Assembly: GCF_011752815.1 (NCBI RefSeq)
Contig: NZ_VWWV01000001.1
Location: 682,001 to 746,000, forward strand
Source of the DNA: Enterobacter sp. Cy-643
Lineage (GTDB): Bacteria; Pseudomonadota; Gammaproteobacteria; Enterobacterales; Enterobacteriaceae
Length of the DNA stretch: 64,000 nucleotides
Reading direction: 5' to 3'
Part shown: positions 16,798 through 25,690 of the stretch, one piece after another
Position numbering within the stretch: the stretch's first letter is position 1
How the letters are laid out: each line of letters begins with the position of its first letter
Translations under genes and position numbers: made by a program
Notes under the pieces: model-generated
Told to the model about the DNA's origin: nothing
The model's input: the letters and a program-made list of their open reading frames with translations, nothing else
Databases searched by the model: none

Positions 16798-18324
16798 TTA
16801 CAGCGCTTTTTGGGTTTTACCCTGCACTGTTGAAGCCGCTTGTGCAGACGAAATGCCCGGCAGCTCAATTTTCAGCCCGAAGGTCAGCAGCGAATACAAT
16901 ACGCCCCCGGTCAGCATCGAGACAATGACGCCCAGGTTCGCCGTCGCAAAGACGCTGTGGCGGGTTTCCTCGGTCAGCAGGAAGCCCACCACGTGGGCGA
17001 TGTACGGGTCGCCGGAAGTAATTGTGCCCAGCCCCACAAAGGTCGCGATACCCAGCGAAAGCAGCGCTGTCCAGCGGCCATCCCGGCCACCAAAACCGGC
17101 TTTATTCGCCATCGCCACATCCCAGCCCAGACGCTTCTGGCGCAGGAAGTCTATCAGCTGAATCGCCCCGGCGGAGCCAATCACCACCGAAATAGAGGCC
17201 AGGAACGACTGGAAGGTCGCCAGGAATGAATCGGAAATAAACATCAGGTAGAACGCACCGAAGCCGATAATCGCCGCATTCAGCGTGGTCGTCGTGGCGC
17301 GGCTGGCCGGAATACCCAGCGCCAGCAGGGCAAGACCTGAACTGTATACGCCGGTAATTGCCGCCGCCAACAGCGAAACGATAATCACGATGGAGAACGG
17401 CACGTAGAACCAGAACGGCAGCAGGTTAGTCAGCGAGGCGATAGGCGACTGCGCCGCCGCCGCGCTCAGGTCCGGGTTGCTGTCGGCGAGGAATGCGCCC
17501 AGCACCAGCAGAATGCTTACCGGCAGAGAAATCCCGGTAGTCGTCCAGAAAATCACTTTTGAAGCCTGCGTTTTCTTCGGCAAATAGCGTGCGAAGTCGC
17601 CGCCGTAGTTCAGGAAGCCTAAGCCTACCATCGTCATTGCCATTACCACGCCGCCGATGTACGTCAGCAGGTCGCCGTGCGCCGCGCTCTGACCCAGCTT
17701 TTCCCAGTGAATATGCGGCAGCATCAGGAAGATAAAGATGATGCTCATAAACCCGGTCAGCCAGGCGATGTATTTCTCCACCTTCATGATCAGCTGGTGA
17801 CCATAAATGGCGACCGACATGGTCAGCGCCAGGCTGACGATGAACCAGCCGAGAATACAAACCAGCGTCGGTTTGCCGTCCGCCAGCGCAAAAGCCGCAG
17901 GCCAGAGCCTGGCGAACAGCGCCGCGCCGGTGGACGAGGCGAGGGTAATAATGGTGATTTTCCAGCCCATGTTGGAGATATAGGCAAACAGGGTTGGGAA
18001 CTTATTGCCGTGATAGCCGAAGCAGAAGCGGGTCTGGGTTAGCGTGGGCAGGCCGGTTCTTGGCCCGCCCACCGCCAGCACGCCGACCAGGCAGCAGGAG
18101 AGCAGGTAGCCGATGATTCCGGCGGTGATCGACTGCCAGACGCTCAGGCCGAGCGAATAAACGTAAATCCCGTAGGTCATTCCCAGAATAGAGACGTTCC
18201 AGGAAAACCAAATCGGGAACAGCCCGGCAGGTTTGCCGTAGCGTTCTGCTTCCGGGACGGCATTGACGCCGTTTGCTTCAACTTTTATGCCGCCCGTGGC
18301 CGGCTGGTGTGTAGAGTTTGTCAT
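16798..18324 (-). CDS. NCS1-family nucleobase/nucleoside permease (CodB-like)
   Basis: The 508-residue, roughly 12-TM protein belongs to the nucleobase:cation symporter-1 family. FPIWFSWNVSILGMTYG, GPRTGLPTLTQTRFCFG and GFLNYGGDFARYLPKK are family blocks. CodB (cytosine), purine/allantoin and thiamine-precursor carriers all belong to it. The next gene, a nucleoside phosphorylase 22 bp upstream on the same strand, makes a purine or pyrimidine nucleoside or base the likeliest cargo. The Crp-family regulator divergent from the pair probably controls both. The C-terminal tail (QAASTVQGKTQKAL) is hydrophilic. Confidence 0.85.
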   Translation of the reverse strand: MTNSTHQPATGGIKVEANGVNAVPEAERYGKPAGLFPIWFSWNVSILGMTYGIYVYSLGLSVWQSITAGIIGYLLSCCLVGVLAVGGPRTGLPTLTQTRFCFGYHGNKFPTLFAYISNMGWKITIITLASSTGAALFARLWPAAFALADGKPTLVCILGWFIVSLALTMSVAIYGHQLIMKVEKYIAWLTGFMSIIFIFLMLPHIHWEKLGQSAAHGDLLTYIGGVVMAMTMVGLGFLNYGGDFARYLPKKTQASKVIFWTTTGISLPVSILLVLGAFLADSNPDLSAAAAQSPIASLTNLLPFWFYVPFSIVIIVSLLAAAITGVYSSGLALLALGIPASRATTTTLNAAIIGFGAFYLMFISDSFLATFQSFLASISVVIGSAGAIQLIDFLRQKRLGWDVAMANKAGFGGRDGRWTALLSLGIATFVGLGTITSGDPYIAHVVGFLLTEETRHSVFATANLGVIVSMLTGGVLYSLLTFGLKIELPGISSAQAASTVQGKTQKAL

Positions 18325-18346
18325 CGGAGAACCCTTATGGGAGAAA

Positions 18347-19057
18347 TCAATCGCAGAGAAGTGCGGTTTCTAAAGCGAGCTCAATCATGTTGTCTAACGT
18401 GTTTTGTAGTTCTTCTGCCGTCGGCTCTTTCCCCGTGACGCTGCTTACGCACGCCGTCAGCAGGCTCAGGGCTTTGGCGCGGTACTGCGCGGCGATAGTG
18501 AAAAGCGCCGAGGTTTCCATTTCCACCGCAAGGATATTCATCTTTTTGAGGGCAGGGAGCATGCCTTCGGGTTTGTCGTACAGCAGGTCGTTGGTAAAGG
18601 TGTTGCCGAACCGGGTCGGAATATTGTGTTGCCCGGCCGCCGTCCAGCAGCGGCGCAGCAGGTCAAAATCCGGTACGGCCGCGTAGTCGTAGCCGCCAAA
18701 GCGGTCGCGGTTTACCGAGGATGAGGTGCCCGCGCCGGTGGCGACAATCACGTGGCGCATATCCACGCTTTCATCCACTGCACCGCAGGTGCCGATGCGA
18801 ATAAGTTGCTTAACGCCAAACGCGTTGATCAATTCATGGGCGTAAATCGAAACGGACGGAATGCCCATCCCGTGCGCCATCACGGAAAGACGCTTACCTT
18901 TGTAGTAACCGGTAAAGCCGAACATATTGCGGGTATCGCACACGCGCTTTGCATCAGTTAAATACGTCTGCGCAATGTACTGCGCGCGCAGCGGGTCGCC
19001 GGGCATGATCACGGTTTCGGCAAAGTCGCCGGGGTTGGCGTTAATATGTGGCGTCAT
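18347..19057 (-). CDS. DeoD-type nucleoside phosphorylase paralogue with altered active site
   Basis: The 236-residue protein is clearly PNP-I/DeoD-like. It keeps His4 (TPHINA), the phosphate-binding MPGDPLRA, the RIGTCGAV strand and the AVEMET base/ribose-binding motif. However, the loop that in E. coli DeoD carries the catalytic Asp204 and Arg217 (CTVSDHIRTHEQTTAAERQ) reads LTACVSSVTGKEPTAEELQ here. By ungapped alignment both the Asp and the Arg are gone. It should still phosphorolyse nucleosides but probably with a different base preference from DeoD. Downstream on the same strand is an NCS1 permease. The genuine deoD of the deo operon is presumably elsewhere. Confidence 0.82.
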   Translation of the reverse strand: MTPHINANPGDFAETVIMPGDPLRAQYIAQTYLTDAKRVCDTRNMFGFTGYYKGKRLSVMAHGMGIPSVSIYAHELINAFGVKQLIRIGTCGAVDESVDMRHVIVATGAGTSSSVNRDRFGGYDYAAVPDFDLLRRCWTAAGQHNIPTRFGNTFTNDLLYDKPEGMLPALKKMNILAVEMETSALFTIAAQYRAKALSLLTACVSSVTGKEPTAEELQNTLDNMIELALETALLCD

Positions 19058-19353
19058 CAGACGATCTCCAGGCTGGTTTCATGCCATTACGATAGAAATC
19101 CCGCTGCTTGCAGAAAAAGGCAAATGTCCGACCGGGCTGACGGCGATCACAAAATTGATTTTTGCCCGGAAAAGAAAAGTGAAACGCCAGGGCTGGCAAG
19201 GGATGAGTAAAACGCGGAGTATTGACAATACCGAGAGGCGATAGTTAATCTCAGCCGCCTTTTTCGCTGCAGCCTCTGGCGAAACAGGCAATACTTGACG
19301 GGTTAGTGACCTTATTGAGCTGCGTGGCAGCCCTGCCGGAGAGCGACAACACC
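19058..19353 (+). promoter_or_regulatory. Divergent control region between the phosphorylase and the Crp-family gene
   Basis: About 300 bp without a gene. A candidate CRP-type half-palindrome (TGA-N6-TCACA, 19138-19151) lies 80 bp upstream of the phosphorylase start. For the rightward gene, TTGACA at 19222-19227 with TTAATC 17 bp later is a plausible promoter. Confidence 0.4.
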
Positions 19354-20022
19354 ATGAATACTATTCAGAAATTCGCTCAGCGCGGGCACCAGATCCTGCG
19401 CGATGCCGTGTACGCAGCACCGCTTAAAAGCAAAGAGATCGGCCCCGATGAATTTATTCTGCGCCAGGGCGAGGAGATCAAAGCGCTCTACTGGATCACG
19501 CTCGGCGAGTACACCATGCACTACAACGCCGAAAACGGGAAAGCGTTCAGCCTGGGGCAGCGCTTTGTCAGCGATACCATCATCGGCGAAATAGAATATC
19601 TGACCCATACGCCGAGCCAGTTCTCGGTCGTGGCCCATGACACCATGACGGTAAAAATCATCCCGCTGGCGATGATGGACACCATCCTGACCAGCCACGC
19701 GGAAGTCGGCGTCTGGCTCAGCCAGCTGCTTTCCACCAGCTACCAGCGCGGAATGGCGAGAACCATGGAGCGTTTCCTGCAGCCGCTGGTGTTTAACATC
19801 GTGGCGGACCTGTATGAGCGCCATCGGCAGAACAAGCCGCTGGTGGACTTCTCGCAGGTGTCTCGCGAGGCCGAGCGCTTTGGCTGCTCGGAAAGAACCT
19901 ACCGCCGGGTGATCAACCAGCTGATAGAAGAGCAGTATATTCAGAAAGTGGCCCATGAATACGTGATTTTCGACATCGAGAAATTCCGCCAGGTGCTGAC
20001 GAATCCGGGGCGTATTAGCTAA
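19354..20022 (+). CDS. Crp/Fnr-family regulator (YeiL-like)
   Basis: The 222-residue protein has an N-terminal cyclic-nucleotide-binding-like beta barrel (FILRQGEEIKALYWITLGEY, IGEIEYLT) and a C-terminal Crp-type winged HTH (VSREAERFGCSERTYRRVINQLIEE). No FNR-like cysteine cluster is present and the cAMP-contacting residues are not obvious, so the ligand is unknown. ATG 19354 with GGAGAG upstream is preferred to an in-frame start at 19306. In E. coli the related YeiL gene lies next to nucleoside genes, and here the gene is divergent from a phosphorylase and permease, so a role in nucleoside use is plausible. Confidence 0.8.
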   Translation: MNTIQKFAQRGHQILRDAVYAAPLKSKEIGPDEFILRQGEEIKALYWITLGEYTMHYNAENGKAFSLGQRFVSDTIIGEIEYLTHTPSQFSVVAHDTMTVKIIPLAMMDTILTSHAEVGVWLSQLLSTSYQRGMARTMERFLQPLVFNIVADLYERHRQNKPLVDFSQVSREAERFGCSERTYRRVINQLIEEQYIQKVAHEYVIFDIEKFRQVLTNPGRIS

Positions 20023-20104
20023 CCAATTTGTAGCAAACGGCTAAAAAGCAAAGAAAAAACAGTGATAGACTCCGGGGATACGTTATCCGAAAGGGAGTAG
20101 GGCA

Positions 20105-21232
20105 GTGAGTGAGTCCGTCGAAAATCAGAACGCGTTTAAACATGCCTTTAATCATGCGCTTTTGCAGGACATCGCGAGCCTAATCGCGCGGCATTATCCC
20201 GCCTTTAACGCCGAAGCGTTTTTAAACAAAGCACAAGACCTCGATAAGCTGGAAATGAAGGCCAGAGTTCAGGCCATCCGCGACGCGCTGGCGGCTGAGC
20301 TCCCGCAGGACTACCCGACAGCATTGGGCGTGGTGGTTGCCGTATTAAAAGAGCATAAGCTGCGCGGTTTTGCCGTCTGGCCATTTGCGGAGTTTATTCA
20401 GGTTTATGGCCTGAACCACCCGGAGATTTCCCTCGAAGCCCTGAAAGTGGTTACCGTCTGCTTTACCGCCGAATGGGCGGTACGGCCCTTTATTAAACAG
20501 AACCCTGAAGAAACCATGCACTTTCTGCTTAAATGTGCACAGGATGAAAGCGTGGATATCCGTCGCTGGGCATCGGAAGGCACTCGTCCGCGCGTGCCGT
20601 GGGGCGAAAAGCTGCATCTGTTTATTGAAGACCCGGCGGGAACAACAGCGATTCTGGATGCCCTGAAGTTCGACCCGGAGCTTTACGTCAGAAAAAGCGT
20701 CGCCAACCACCTGAACGACATCACCAAAGACCACCCGGACTATGTCATTCGGCTCCTGCAACGCTGGCAGCAGCAGGCGAAACTGTCTGGCGGTGACGAC
20801 GTGAAAAAAGTCGCGTGGATAACCCGCCATTCGCTGCGTACCTTAATCAAGAACGGCCACCCGGATGCGCTGGCGCTGATCGGCGTGCAGCACGGCGCGG
20901 ACGTCGCGCTGGATGCCTTCTCCATAAAGCAAAAAACCATCACTCTGGGCGAAAACCTCGAGTTTAAGATCGGCCTCCGCTCAACCAGCGGCGCGCCGCA
21001 AAGCCTCGTGGTGGACTACGTGCTCCACTTTATGAAAGCCAACGGCAGCCCCGCCCCGAAGGTCTTCAAGCTCCGCGTGTTCGAACTGCCGGCCAACGGA
21101 ACGGTAACGATAGAGAAAAAACATGCGGTGAAGAAAATCACCACCCGGCAGTATTACCCTGGCGTGCAGCGGATCGAGATTCAGGTCAACGGCAAGGTGC
21201 TTGGGGGAGAGGAGTGGGAGCTGGATTTATAG
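20105..21232 (+). CDS. AlkC-like DNA alkylation repair protein
   Basis: The 375-residue protein belongs to the HEAT-like-repeat DNA glycosylase superfamily (AlkC/AlkD). These enzymes excise alkylated bases such as 3-methyladenine without flipping them out. The signature WASEGTRPRVPWG at about 155-167 is the AlkC-family block, followed by repeats ending in VRKSVANHLNDITKDHPD. Residues from about 285 form a beta-rich Ig-like domain (LGENLEFKIGL, VQRIEIQVNGKVLGGEEW), the extra domain of one AlkC subgroup. The start is GTG 20105 behind GGGAG. It appears to be a single-gene unit with no ada/alk partner nearby. Confidence 0.85.
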   Translation: MSESVENQNAFKHAFNHALLQDIASLIARHYPAFNAEAFLNKAQDLDKLEMKARVQAIRDALAAELPQDYPTALGVVVAVLKEHKLRGFAVWPFAEFIQVYGLNHPEISLEALKVVTVCFTAEWAVRPFIKQNPEETMHFLLKCAQDESVDIRRWASEGTRPRVPWGEKLHLFIEDPAGTTAILDALKFDPELYVRKSVANHLNDITKDHPDYVIRLLQRWQQQAKLSGGDDVKKVAWITRHSLRTLIKNGHPDALALIGVQHGADVALDAFSIKQKTITLGENLEFKIGLRSTSGAPQSLVVDYVLHFMKANGSPAPKVFKLRVFELPANGTVTIEKKHAVKKITTRQYYPGVQRIEIQVNGKVLGGEEWELDL

Positions 21233-21603
21233 CAAGGATCCGCCGCCGGCGTTTTGCGGGTGGCGATGATTTTATTGCGCCTAAGCCTTGGTTATACCAA
21301 CAGAACAGATTTTGCCTTAAAACTATTTAATAAATGGATTTAAAAGATCTGGAATAAATAAGTTCAATGAATAATAAGTTCATGCAGTAAAGGAAAAAAC
21401 GCTTGAATGGGCTTTACAGTTTGGCTTCTCTGGCCGCAGATGAATTTTAAAGAAAAAATATTAATGAAAATATGCTAAGACTCAGAGATATATCGGTCAC
21501 TTACTATTTTCCGCATGACTACATCATCGTAATTCATTCATAAACTAAATAATTGTATGATTTTAATTCGATGGTAGCATAAACCCTTCCAAAAGGAGGG
21601 TTT
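21233..21603 (+). other. AT-rich intergenic leader of the effector/immunity pair
   Basis: These 371 bases hold no gene that I can support. The composition turns AT-rich compared with alkC, and AATAAGTTCA occurs twice (21357-21366 and 21373-21382). The last 23 bases form a hairpin over the ribosome binding site. Confidence 0.6.
21581..21603 (+). promoter_or_regulatory. Hairpin enclosing the Shine-Dalgarno of the metallopeptidase gene
   Basis: AAACCC-T-TCC pairs with GGA-GGGTTT across an AAAA loop. The pairing arm GGAGGG is the Shine-Dalgarno sequence of the gene starting at 21604, so the ribosome binding site may be masked until the hairpin melts or is remodelled. Confidence 0.5.
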
Positions 21604-22146
21604 ATGTCTAAAGGAATAAAACGAGGTGGCTTACGGCTGCTGACGCTCGGGGAAATTAAGCTCGCCAGAACACTCTACGGTAACGCTATTGAATATCACA
21701 AAGTTTGGATTCATCGTGGAAGTTATTTGCCTTTCAACATGCAGAGTAATAACTACGCCATGACGCCTAATGGAGAAATATGGTTTCAGGCGGGTGTTTA
21801 TGAATCTGATTATTCAATGTCGCACATGACAATGAAACGCATTGATGGGCAGCACATATTCATGCATGAAATGATGCATGTCTGGCAGCATCAGAGAGGG
21901 ATGTGGGTGCGCACTCGCGGAGCTTTCTCCTGGGCCGCTGACTACACCTATGATCTCGAAAAACCGACACTGCTCGATTACGGCCTGGAGCAACAAGCCT
22001 GCATTGTAAGCGATTACTGGCTGCTAAAAACCCATGGATTTGCAGGATATTCCCACCTCTACAATCTTCGCCACCTTAACCCGGCGGAGCCGACGGTTTC
22101 ACTGTTTTCACGGTACAAGAAAATACTGGGGAGATTTCCTTTATGA
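21604..22146 (+). CDS. Putative T6SS-type zinc metallopeptidase effector
   Basis: The 180-residue protein has an HExxH zinc motif (H88-E89-M-M-H92) followed by WQHQRG and, at about 128-133, GLEQQA, whose Glu could be the third ligand. There is no signal peptide. Proteins of this shape are, to my recollection, annotated in enterobacteria as Rhs/VgrG-associated or type VI secretion effectors, and the domain also occurs at the C-terminus of such proteins. The next gene overlaps by ATGA and encodes a small lipoprotein resembling T6SS immunity lipoproteins. No vgrG, hcp or PAAR gene is in the window, so this would be an orphan effector. Composition is AT-richer than the flanks and tRNA-Asn 1 is just downstream, both consistent with horizontal acquisition. 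Confidence 0.65.
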   Translation: MSKGIKRGGLRLLTLGEIKLARTLYGNAIEYHKVWIHRGSYLPFNMQSNNYAMTPNGEIWFQAGVYESDYSMSHMTMKRIDGQHIFMHEMMHVWQHQRGMWVRTRGAFSWAADYTYDLEKPTLLDYGLEQQACIVSDYWLLKTHGFAGYSHLYNLRHLNPAEPTVSLFSRYKKILGRFPL

Positions 22147-22499
22147 AGCATGTTGTTGCATTTGTTTCTGCCTGTTCTTTGCTTACTGGCTGCGTAGGTG
22201 AAAATCTAGGGGTAGGCGAGTGGCGAAGCTATGACATTATTAACGGCAATCTCTGTTTTACCGTTGATAAATCCGATGTACTAAGTCGCTATTCAATTTC
22301 TTCATTACAAGGTGACGACTTTAAAGATCTTGCTACTGCTGACTACGAACACCTCATTTATCCAGATACCTGCATTAAGGTTCCGCTTACCCGTGGCTAC
22401 ATCTACCAAACGTCTTACACGCTGAATAACAAAGTCTATCGATATGGCTTTTTCATCGACAACAACGGATTATTCATCGAGCTCGGCTGCGGGAAGTAA
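22143..22499 (+). CDS. Putative T6SS immunity periplasmic lipoprotein
   Basis: The 118-residue precursor has a short signal peptide and a clear lipobox, L14-T-G-C17, so the mature protein should be anchored to a membrane facing the periplasm. The rest is a small beta-rich domain with Cys residues (GNLCFTV, YPDTCIKV, ELGCGK) that may form disulfides. It overlaps the metallopeptidase gene by four bases (ATGA), implying translational coupling and a functional pair. A periplasmic immunity protein would fit an effector that attacks periplasmic targets. The sequence class resembles what NCBI calls putative T6SS immunity periplasmic lipoprotein; I could not verify this here. Confidence 0.65.
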   Translation: MKHVVAFVSACSLLTGCVGENLGVGEWRSYDIINGNLCFTVDKSDVLSRYSISSLQGDDFKDLATADYEHLIYPDTCIKVPLTRGYIYQTSYTLNNKVYRYGFFIDNNGLFIELGCGK

Positions 22500-22520
22500 C
22501 GCCTCTGCCTGAACCATCAA

Positions 22521-22558
22521 AAGCAAAAAGCCCGCTTAAGTTTCCTTAAGCGGGCTTC
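22521..22558 (-). terminator. tRNA-Asn 1 terminator
   Basis: A perfect 13-bp stem AAGCCCGCTTAAG with a 4-nt loop, followed on the minus strand by a T tract. The same unit follows tRNA-Asn 3 and, in degraded form, tRNA-Asn 2. Confidence 0.9.
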
Positions 22559-22565
22559 TTAAATT

Positions 22566-22641
22566 TGGCTCCTCTGACTGGACTCGAACCAGTGACATAC
22601 GGATTAACAGTCCGCCGTTCTACCGACTGAACTACAGAGGA
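22566..22641 (-). tRNA. tRNA-Asn(GTT), copy 1
   Basis: A 76-nt cloverleaf with encoded CCA on the minus strand: 5' TCCTCTG acceptor, D-arm AGTTCAGTCGG, anticodon loop CTGTTAA (GTT), T-loop GGTTCGAGTCC. It is identical to copies at 39790 and 50207. The promoter is TTGACA (22683-22688) and TAATAT (22660-22665) on the minus strand with 17-bp spacing and a GC-rich discriminator. In E. coli several asn tRNAs lie in this chromosomal region. Confidence 0.98.
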
Positions 22642-22659
22642 ATCGTGTGAACGGGGCGA

Positions 22660-22688
22660 ATATTAGCGGCGGCTCCGGGGCTTGTCAA
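22660..22688 (-). promoter_or_regulatory. tRNA-Asn 1 promoter
   Basis: On the minus strand TTGACA, 17 bp, TAATAT, then a GC-rich TCGCCCCG discriminator, typical of stringently controlled stable-RNA promoters. Confidence 0.85.
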
Positions 22689-22838
22689 AGGCAAAATCTC
22701 ACCCTGTGGTGCGTTTGCGGAAACTATCAACATCTTGTTGCCTTTTCAGGCAATCAGAGACAAAAAAATCCTTTGCAGGATAACGATTTGTCGCTCATTA
22801 TTTGAAATGCCGTTTTATCTTTCCTTGCAGGTCCTCGC

Positions 22839-24293
22839 TTGAACTTACATGCAGTCCTTCGCCAGAGCGTGGCGAAAACGCCGTGGTACGCCAAACGTAA
22901 GAGTTATCGGGTGCTGTTCTGGCGTGAGATAACGCCGCTGGCGGTGCCAATCTTCCTCGAAAACACCTGCGTATTGCTGATGGGGGTGTTGAGTACCTTC
23001 CTCGTGAGTTGGTTAGGGAAAGAGGCGATGGCGGGCGTAGGGCTCGCCGACAGTTTTAACATGGTGATCATGGCGTTCTTTGCCGCTATCGATCTCGGCA
23101 CCACGGTGGTGGTGGCGTTCAGCTTCGGCAGGCTGGATCCGGAGCGGGCGAGGGCGGCGGCCCGGCAGTCGCTGATCCTGATGACCATTGTTTCCTTCAT
23201 TATGGCCGCAGGCATTCACCTGGCGGGCACGCATATCATCGATGTGATTGCCGGGAACGCCACGCCGGAAGTTAAAGCTCTCGCACTTTCTTACCTGCAA
23301 ACCACGGTCTGGAGCTACCCGGCGGCAGCCATAGCGCTGATCGGTAGCGGCGCGCTGCGCGGGGCGGGGAACACCAAAATCCCGCTGCTGATTAACGGCG
23401 GCATGAACATCCTCAACATCATCATCAGCAGCATTCTTATCTACGGCATCTTCGGCTGGGGCGGGCTGGGCTTTATCGGCGCTGGCCTGGGATTGACCAT
23501 TTCCCGCTACATCGGCGCGGCGGGCATTATCTTCGTGCTGATGATTGGCTTTAACCCGGCGCTGCGCATCTCGCTAAAAAGCTATTTTACGCCGCTCAAC
23601 TGGGGCATTTTGTGGGAAGTGCTCGGCATCGGCATTCCGGCCAGCGTCGAGTCGGTGCTTTTCAACGGCGGCAAGCTGCTGACGCAAATGTTCGTTGCCG
23701 GAATGGGCACCAACGTTATTGCCGGTAACTTTATTGCTTTTTCCGTCGCCTCGCTGATTAACCTGCCGGGTAACGCCCTGGGATCAGCCTCGACTATTAT
23801 CGTCGGCAGGCGGTTAGGGAAAGGGCAAATTGGCCAGGCCGAGCGCCAGCTGCGGCACACGTTCTGGCTCGCCACCATTGGCCTGACGATCATAGCCTGG
23901 GGAACCGCGCCGTTCGCCGGGTTATTCGCCTCGTTCTACACCAGTGAAGATGACGTCAAAGAAGTCGTCAAAGTTCTGCTGTGGATGAACGCCGCCTTTA
24001 TGCCGATCTGGGCCGCTTCCTGGGTGCTACCTGCCGGGCTGAAGGGCGCCCGTGACGCACGTTTTGCGATGTGGGTGTCGATGGCGGGGATGTGGGGTTG
24101 CCGCGTTATCGCCGGCTACACGCTGGGGATTGTACTGGGCATGGGCGTGGTAGGCGTCTGGCTGGGAATGTTCGGCGACTGGGCGGTGCGCGGCGCCTGC
24201 TTCTACTGGCGAATGGTCAGCGGCCGCTGGCTGAAAAAATACCCGCGACCGCCGAAAGAACCTGTTCAGGTTCAGGGAGAAAGCACCGTTTAG
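22839..24293 (+). CDS. yeeO: MATE-family efflux transporter (EmmdR/YeeO)
   Basis: This 484-residue, 12-TM multidrug and toxin extrusion protein exports cationic drugs or flavins by cation antiport. It matches E. coli YeeO from the [12 protein letters not shown] segment onward, with [13 protein letters not shown] in TM1 and [22 protein letters not shown] in the second half. The start appears to be TTG 22839; no in-frame ATG fits the family N-terminus and the ribosome site is weak. It lies beside tRNA-Asn 1 as yeeO lies beside asn tRNAs in E. coli. Its last four bases overlap the tail of the convergent channel gene. Confidence 0.9.
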   Translation: MNLHAVLRQSVAKTPWYAKRKSYRVLFWREITPLAVPIFLENTCVLLMGVLSTFLVSWLGKEAMAGVGLADSFNMVIMAFFAAIDLGTTVVVAFSFGRLDPERARAAARQSLILMTIVSFIMAAGIHLAGTHIIDVIAGNATPEVKALALSYLQTTVWSYPAAAIALIGSGALRGAGNTKIPLLINGGMNILNIIISSILIYGIFGWGGLGFIGAGLGLTISRYIGAAGIIFVLMIGFNPALRISLKSYFTPLNWGILWEVLGIGIPASVESVLFNGGKLLTQMFVAGMGTNVIAGNFIAFSVASLINLPGNALGSASTIIVGRRLGKGQIGQAERQLRHTFWLATIGLTIIAWGTAPFAGLFASFYTSEDDVKEVVKVLLWMNAAFMPIWAASWVLPAGLKGARDARFAMWVSMAGMWGCRVIAGYTLGIVLGMGVVGVWLGMFGDWAVRGACFYWRMVSGRWLKKYPRPPKEPVQVQGESTV

Positions 24294-25531
24294 CGTTCGA
24301 AAGCCCCGGCAATGGCCCGCATGTCGTTGCCGGTTGGCGTCTGGTGAATACGCAGCCCAAACTCGTCCACCACGGCAAAAATGTGGTCGAAAATGTCGGC
24401 CTGAATGCTTTCATACTCGGCCCAAACCACGGTGTTGGTGAAGGCATAAATCTCCACCGGCAACCCTTCGCTTTCAGGGGCAAGCTGGCGCACCATCAGC
24501 GTCATGTCTTTGCGAATACGCGGGTGGCTGCGCAGGTACTCATTCAGATAGGCCCGGAAGGTGCCAACGTTGGTCATTTGGCGCTGGTTCAGCACCGAGT
24601 CGTCGGCGTGCTGCTGGTTGTAGTCGCTGATCTCTTTCCCACGCTCCGCCATATACGGCTGCAGCAGTTTCGCCTTAAGGAGCTTCTCCTGCTCTCCCTG
24701 CGACAGAAAACGAATGCTGGTGGTGTCAATGTTCACGCTGCGCTTGATGCGGCGCCCGCCTGAGGCCGACATCCCGCTCCAGTTTTTAAACGCGTCAGAC
24801 ACCAGGGCGTAGGTTGGAATGGTGGTGATAGTGTTGTCCCAGTTCTGCACTTTCACCGTCGTCAGGCCGATGTCGATCACCGCCCCGTCCGCGCCGTATT
24901 TCGGCATCTCCAGCCAGTCGCCCATTTTCAGCATGCTGTTGGCAGAAAGCTGGATCCCGGCGACCAGGCCGAGAATCGGGTCTTTAAACACCAACATCAG
25001 CACGGCGGCCATCGCGCCGAGACCGCTTATCAATATCGCCGGGGATTTGCCGATCAGCAGCGAAACCATCATGATGCCGACGACAATCGCGGCCAGCAGC
25101 TTCACGCCCTGGAAAATACCTTTCAGCGGAAGCTGAGAGGCGAAAGCGAATTTTCCCGACAGGCTGAAGATCACGTCCAGCAGCGAGAAGAAGGACATCA
25201 GCGCGTAGAGCATGACCCACAGCTGGGCGCAGGTGGTCAGAATGGTGGCCGCGTCGCTGCCTTTTTGCAGCCACAGCACCGCCTGAACGTTAACGATGAT
25301 CCCCTGCAGCAGAAATGCCAGCCGCTGGAACAGTTTGTTCTGGGTGATTATCTGCAAGGAGAGGCTGGCGCTGGACTGTGCGCGCTTTTCAAAGGCGCGA
25401 AGCACGATGCCGTGCAGAATAAAATGCACCACCAGCGCGGTAAGAAAAATGATGCCGAAAATGACGATCAGGGAAGTGGTGTGAGTGGGTTGAATGCCGT
25501 ATTGCTCGAGGGCGGATATCAATTCCTGCAT
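24290..25531 (-). CDS. ybdG: YbdG-type (MscM) mechanosensitive channel of the MscS family
   Basis: The 413-residue protein aligns along its whole length with E. coli YbdG (415 aa), a miniconductance mechanosensitive channel of the inner membrane involved in osmotic stress. The pore helix region reads [33 protein letters not shown], the MscS-type TM3, followed by the beta domain [25 protein letters not shown]. In E. coli ybdG lies near nfsB at another locus, so this is either a relocated orthologue or a paralogue. It converges on the MATE gene with a 4-bp overlap. Confidence 0.88.
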   Translation of the reverse strand: MQELISALEQYGIQPTHTTSLIVIFGIIFLTALVVHFILHGIVLRAFEKRAQSSASLSLQIITQNKLFQRLAFLLQGIIVNVQAVLWLQKGSDAATILTTCAQLWVMLYALMSFFSLLDVIFSLSGKFAFASQLPLKGIFQGVKLLAAIVVGIMMVSLLIGKSPAILISGLGAMAAVLMLVFKDPILGLVAGIQLSANSMLKMGDWLEMPKYGADGAVIDIGLTTVKVQNWDNTITTIPTYALVSDAFKNWSGMSASGGRRIKRSVNIDTTSIRFLSQGEQEKLLKAKLLQPYMAERGKEISDYNQQHADDSVLNQRQMTNVGTFRAYLNEYLRSHPRIRKDMTLMVRQLAPESEGLPVEIYAFTNTVVWAEYESIQADIFDHIFAVVDEFGLRIHQTPTGNDMRAIAGAFER

Positions 25532-25690
25532 AACGTCTCCTTTAAAAACAAGAGGACATCATGCCCTCTGCAGCCGGCGGTCGCAACCCGGCTGTACAAT
25601 TAGTAGACATATTAACGCGTAATCCTTACAGAATTGTCTCAGGGCGGTTATGCTTAATGCATTCACATCATGTTAACTAACAGGGAAATT

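Noticed and set aside
22839..24293. ATG at 22849 as the MATE start
   Set aside because: It is out of frame with the transporter; TTG 22839 fits the family N-terminus.
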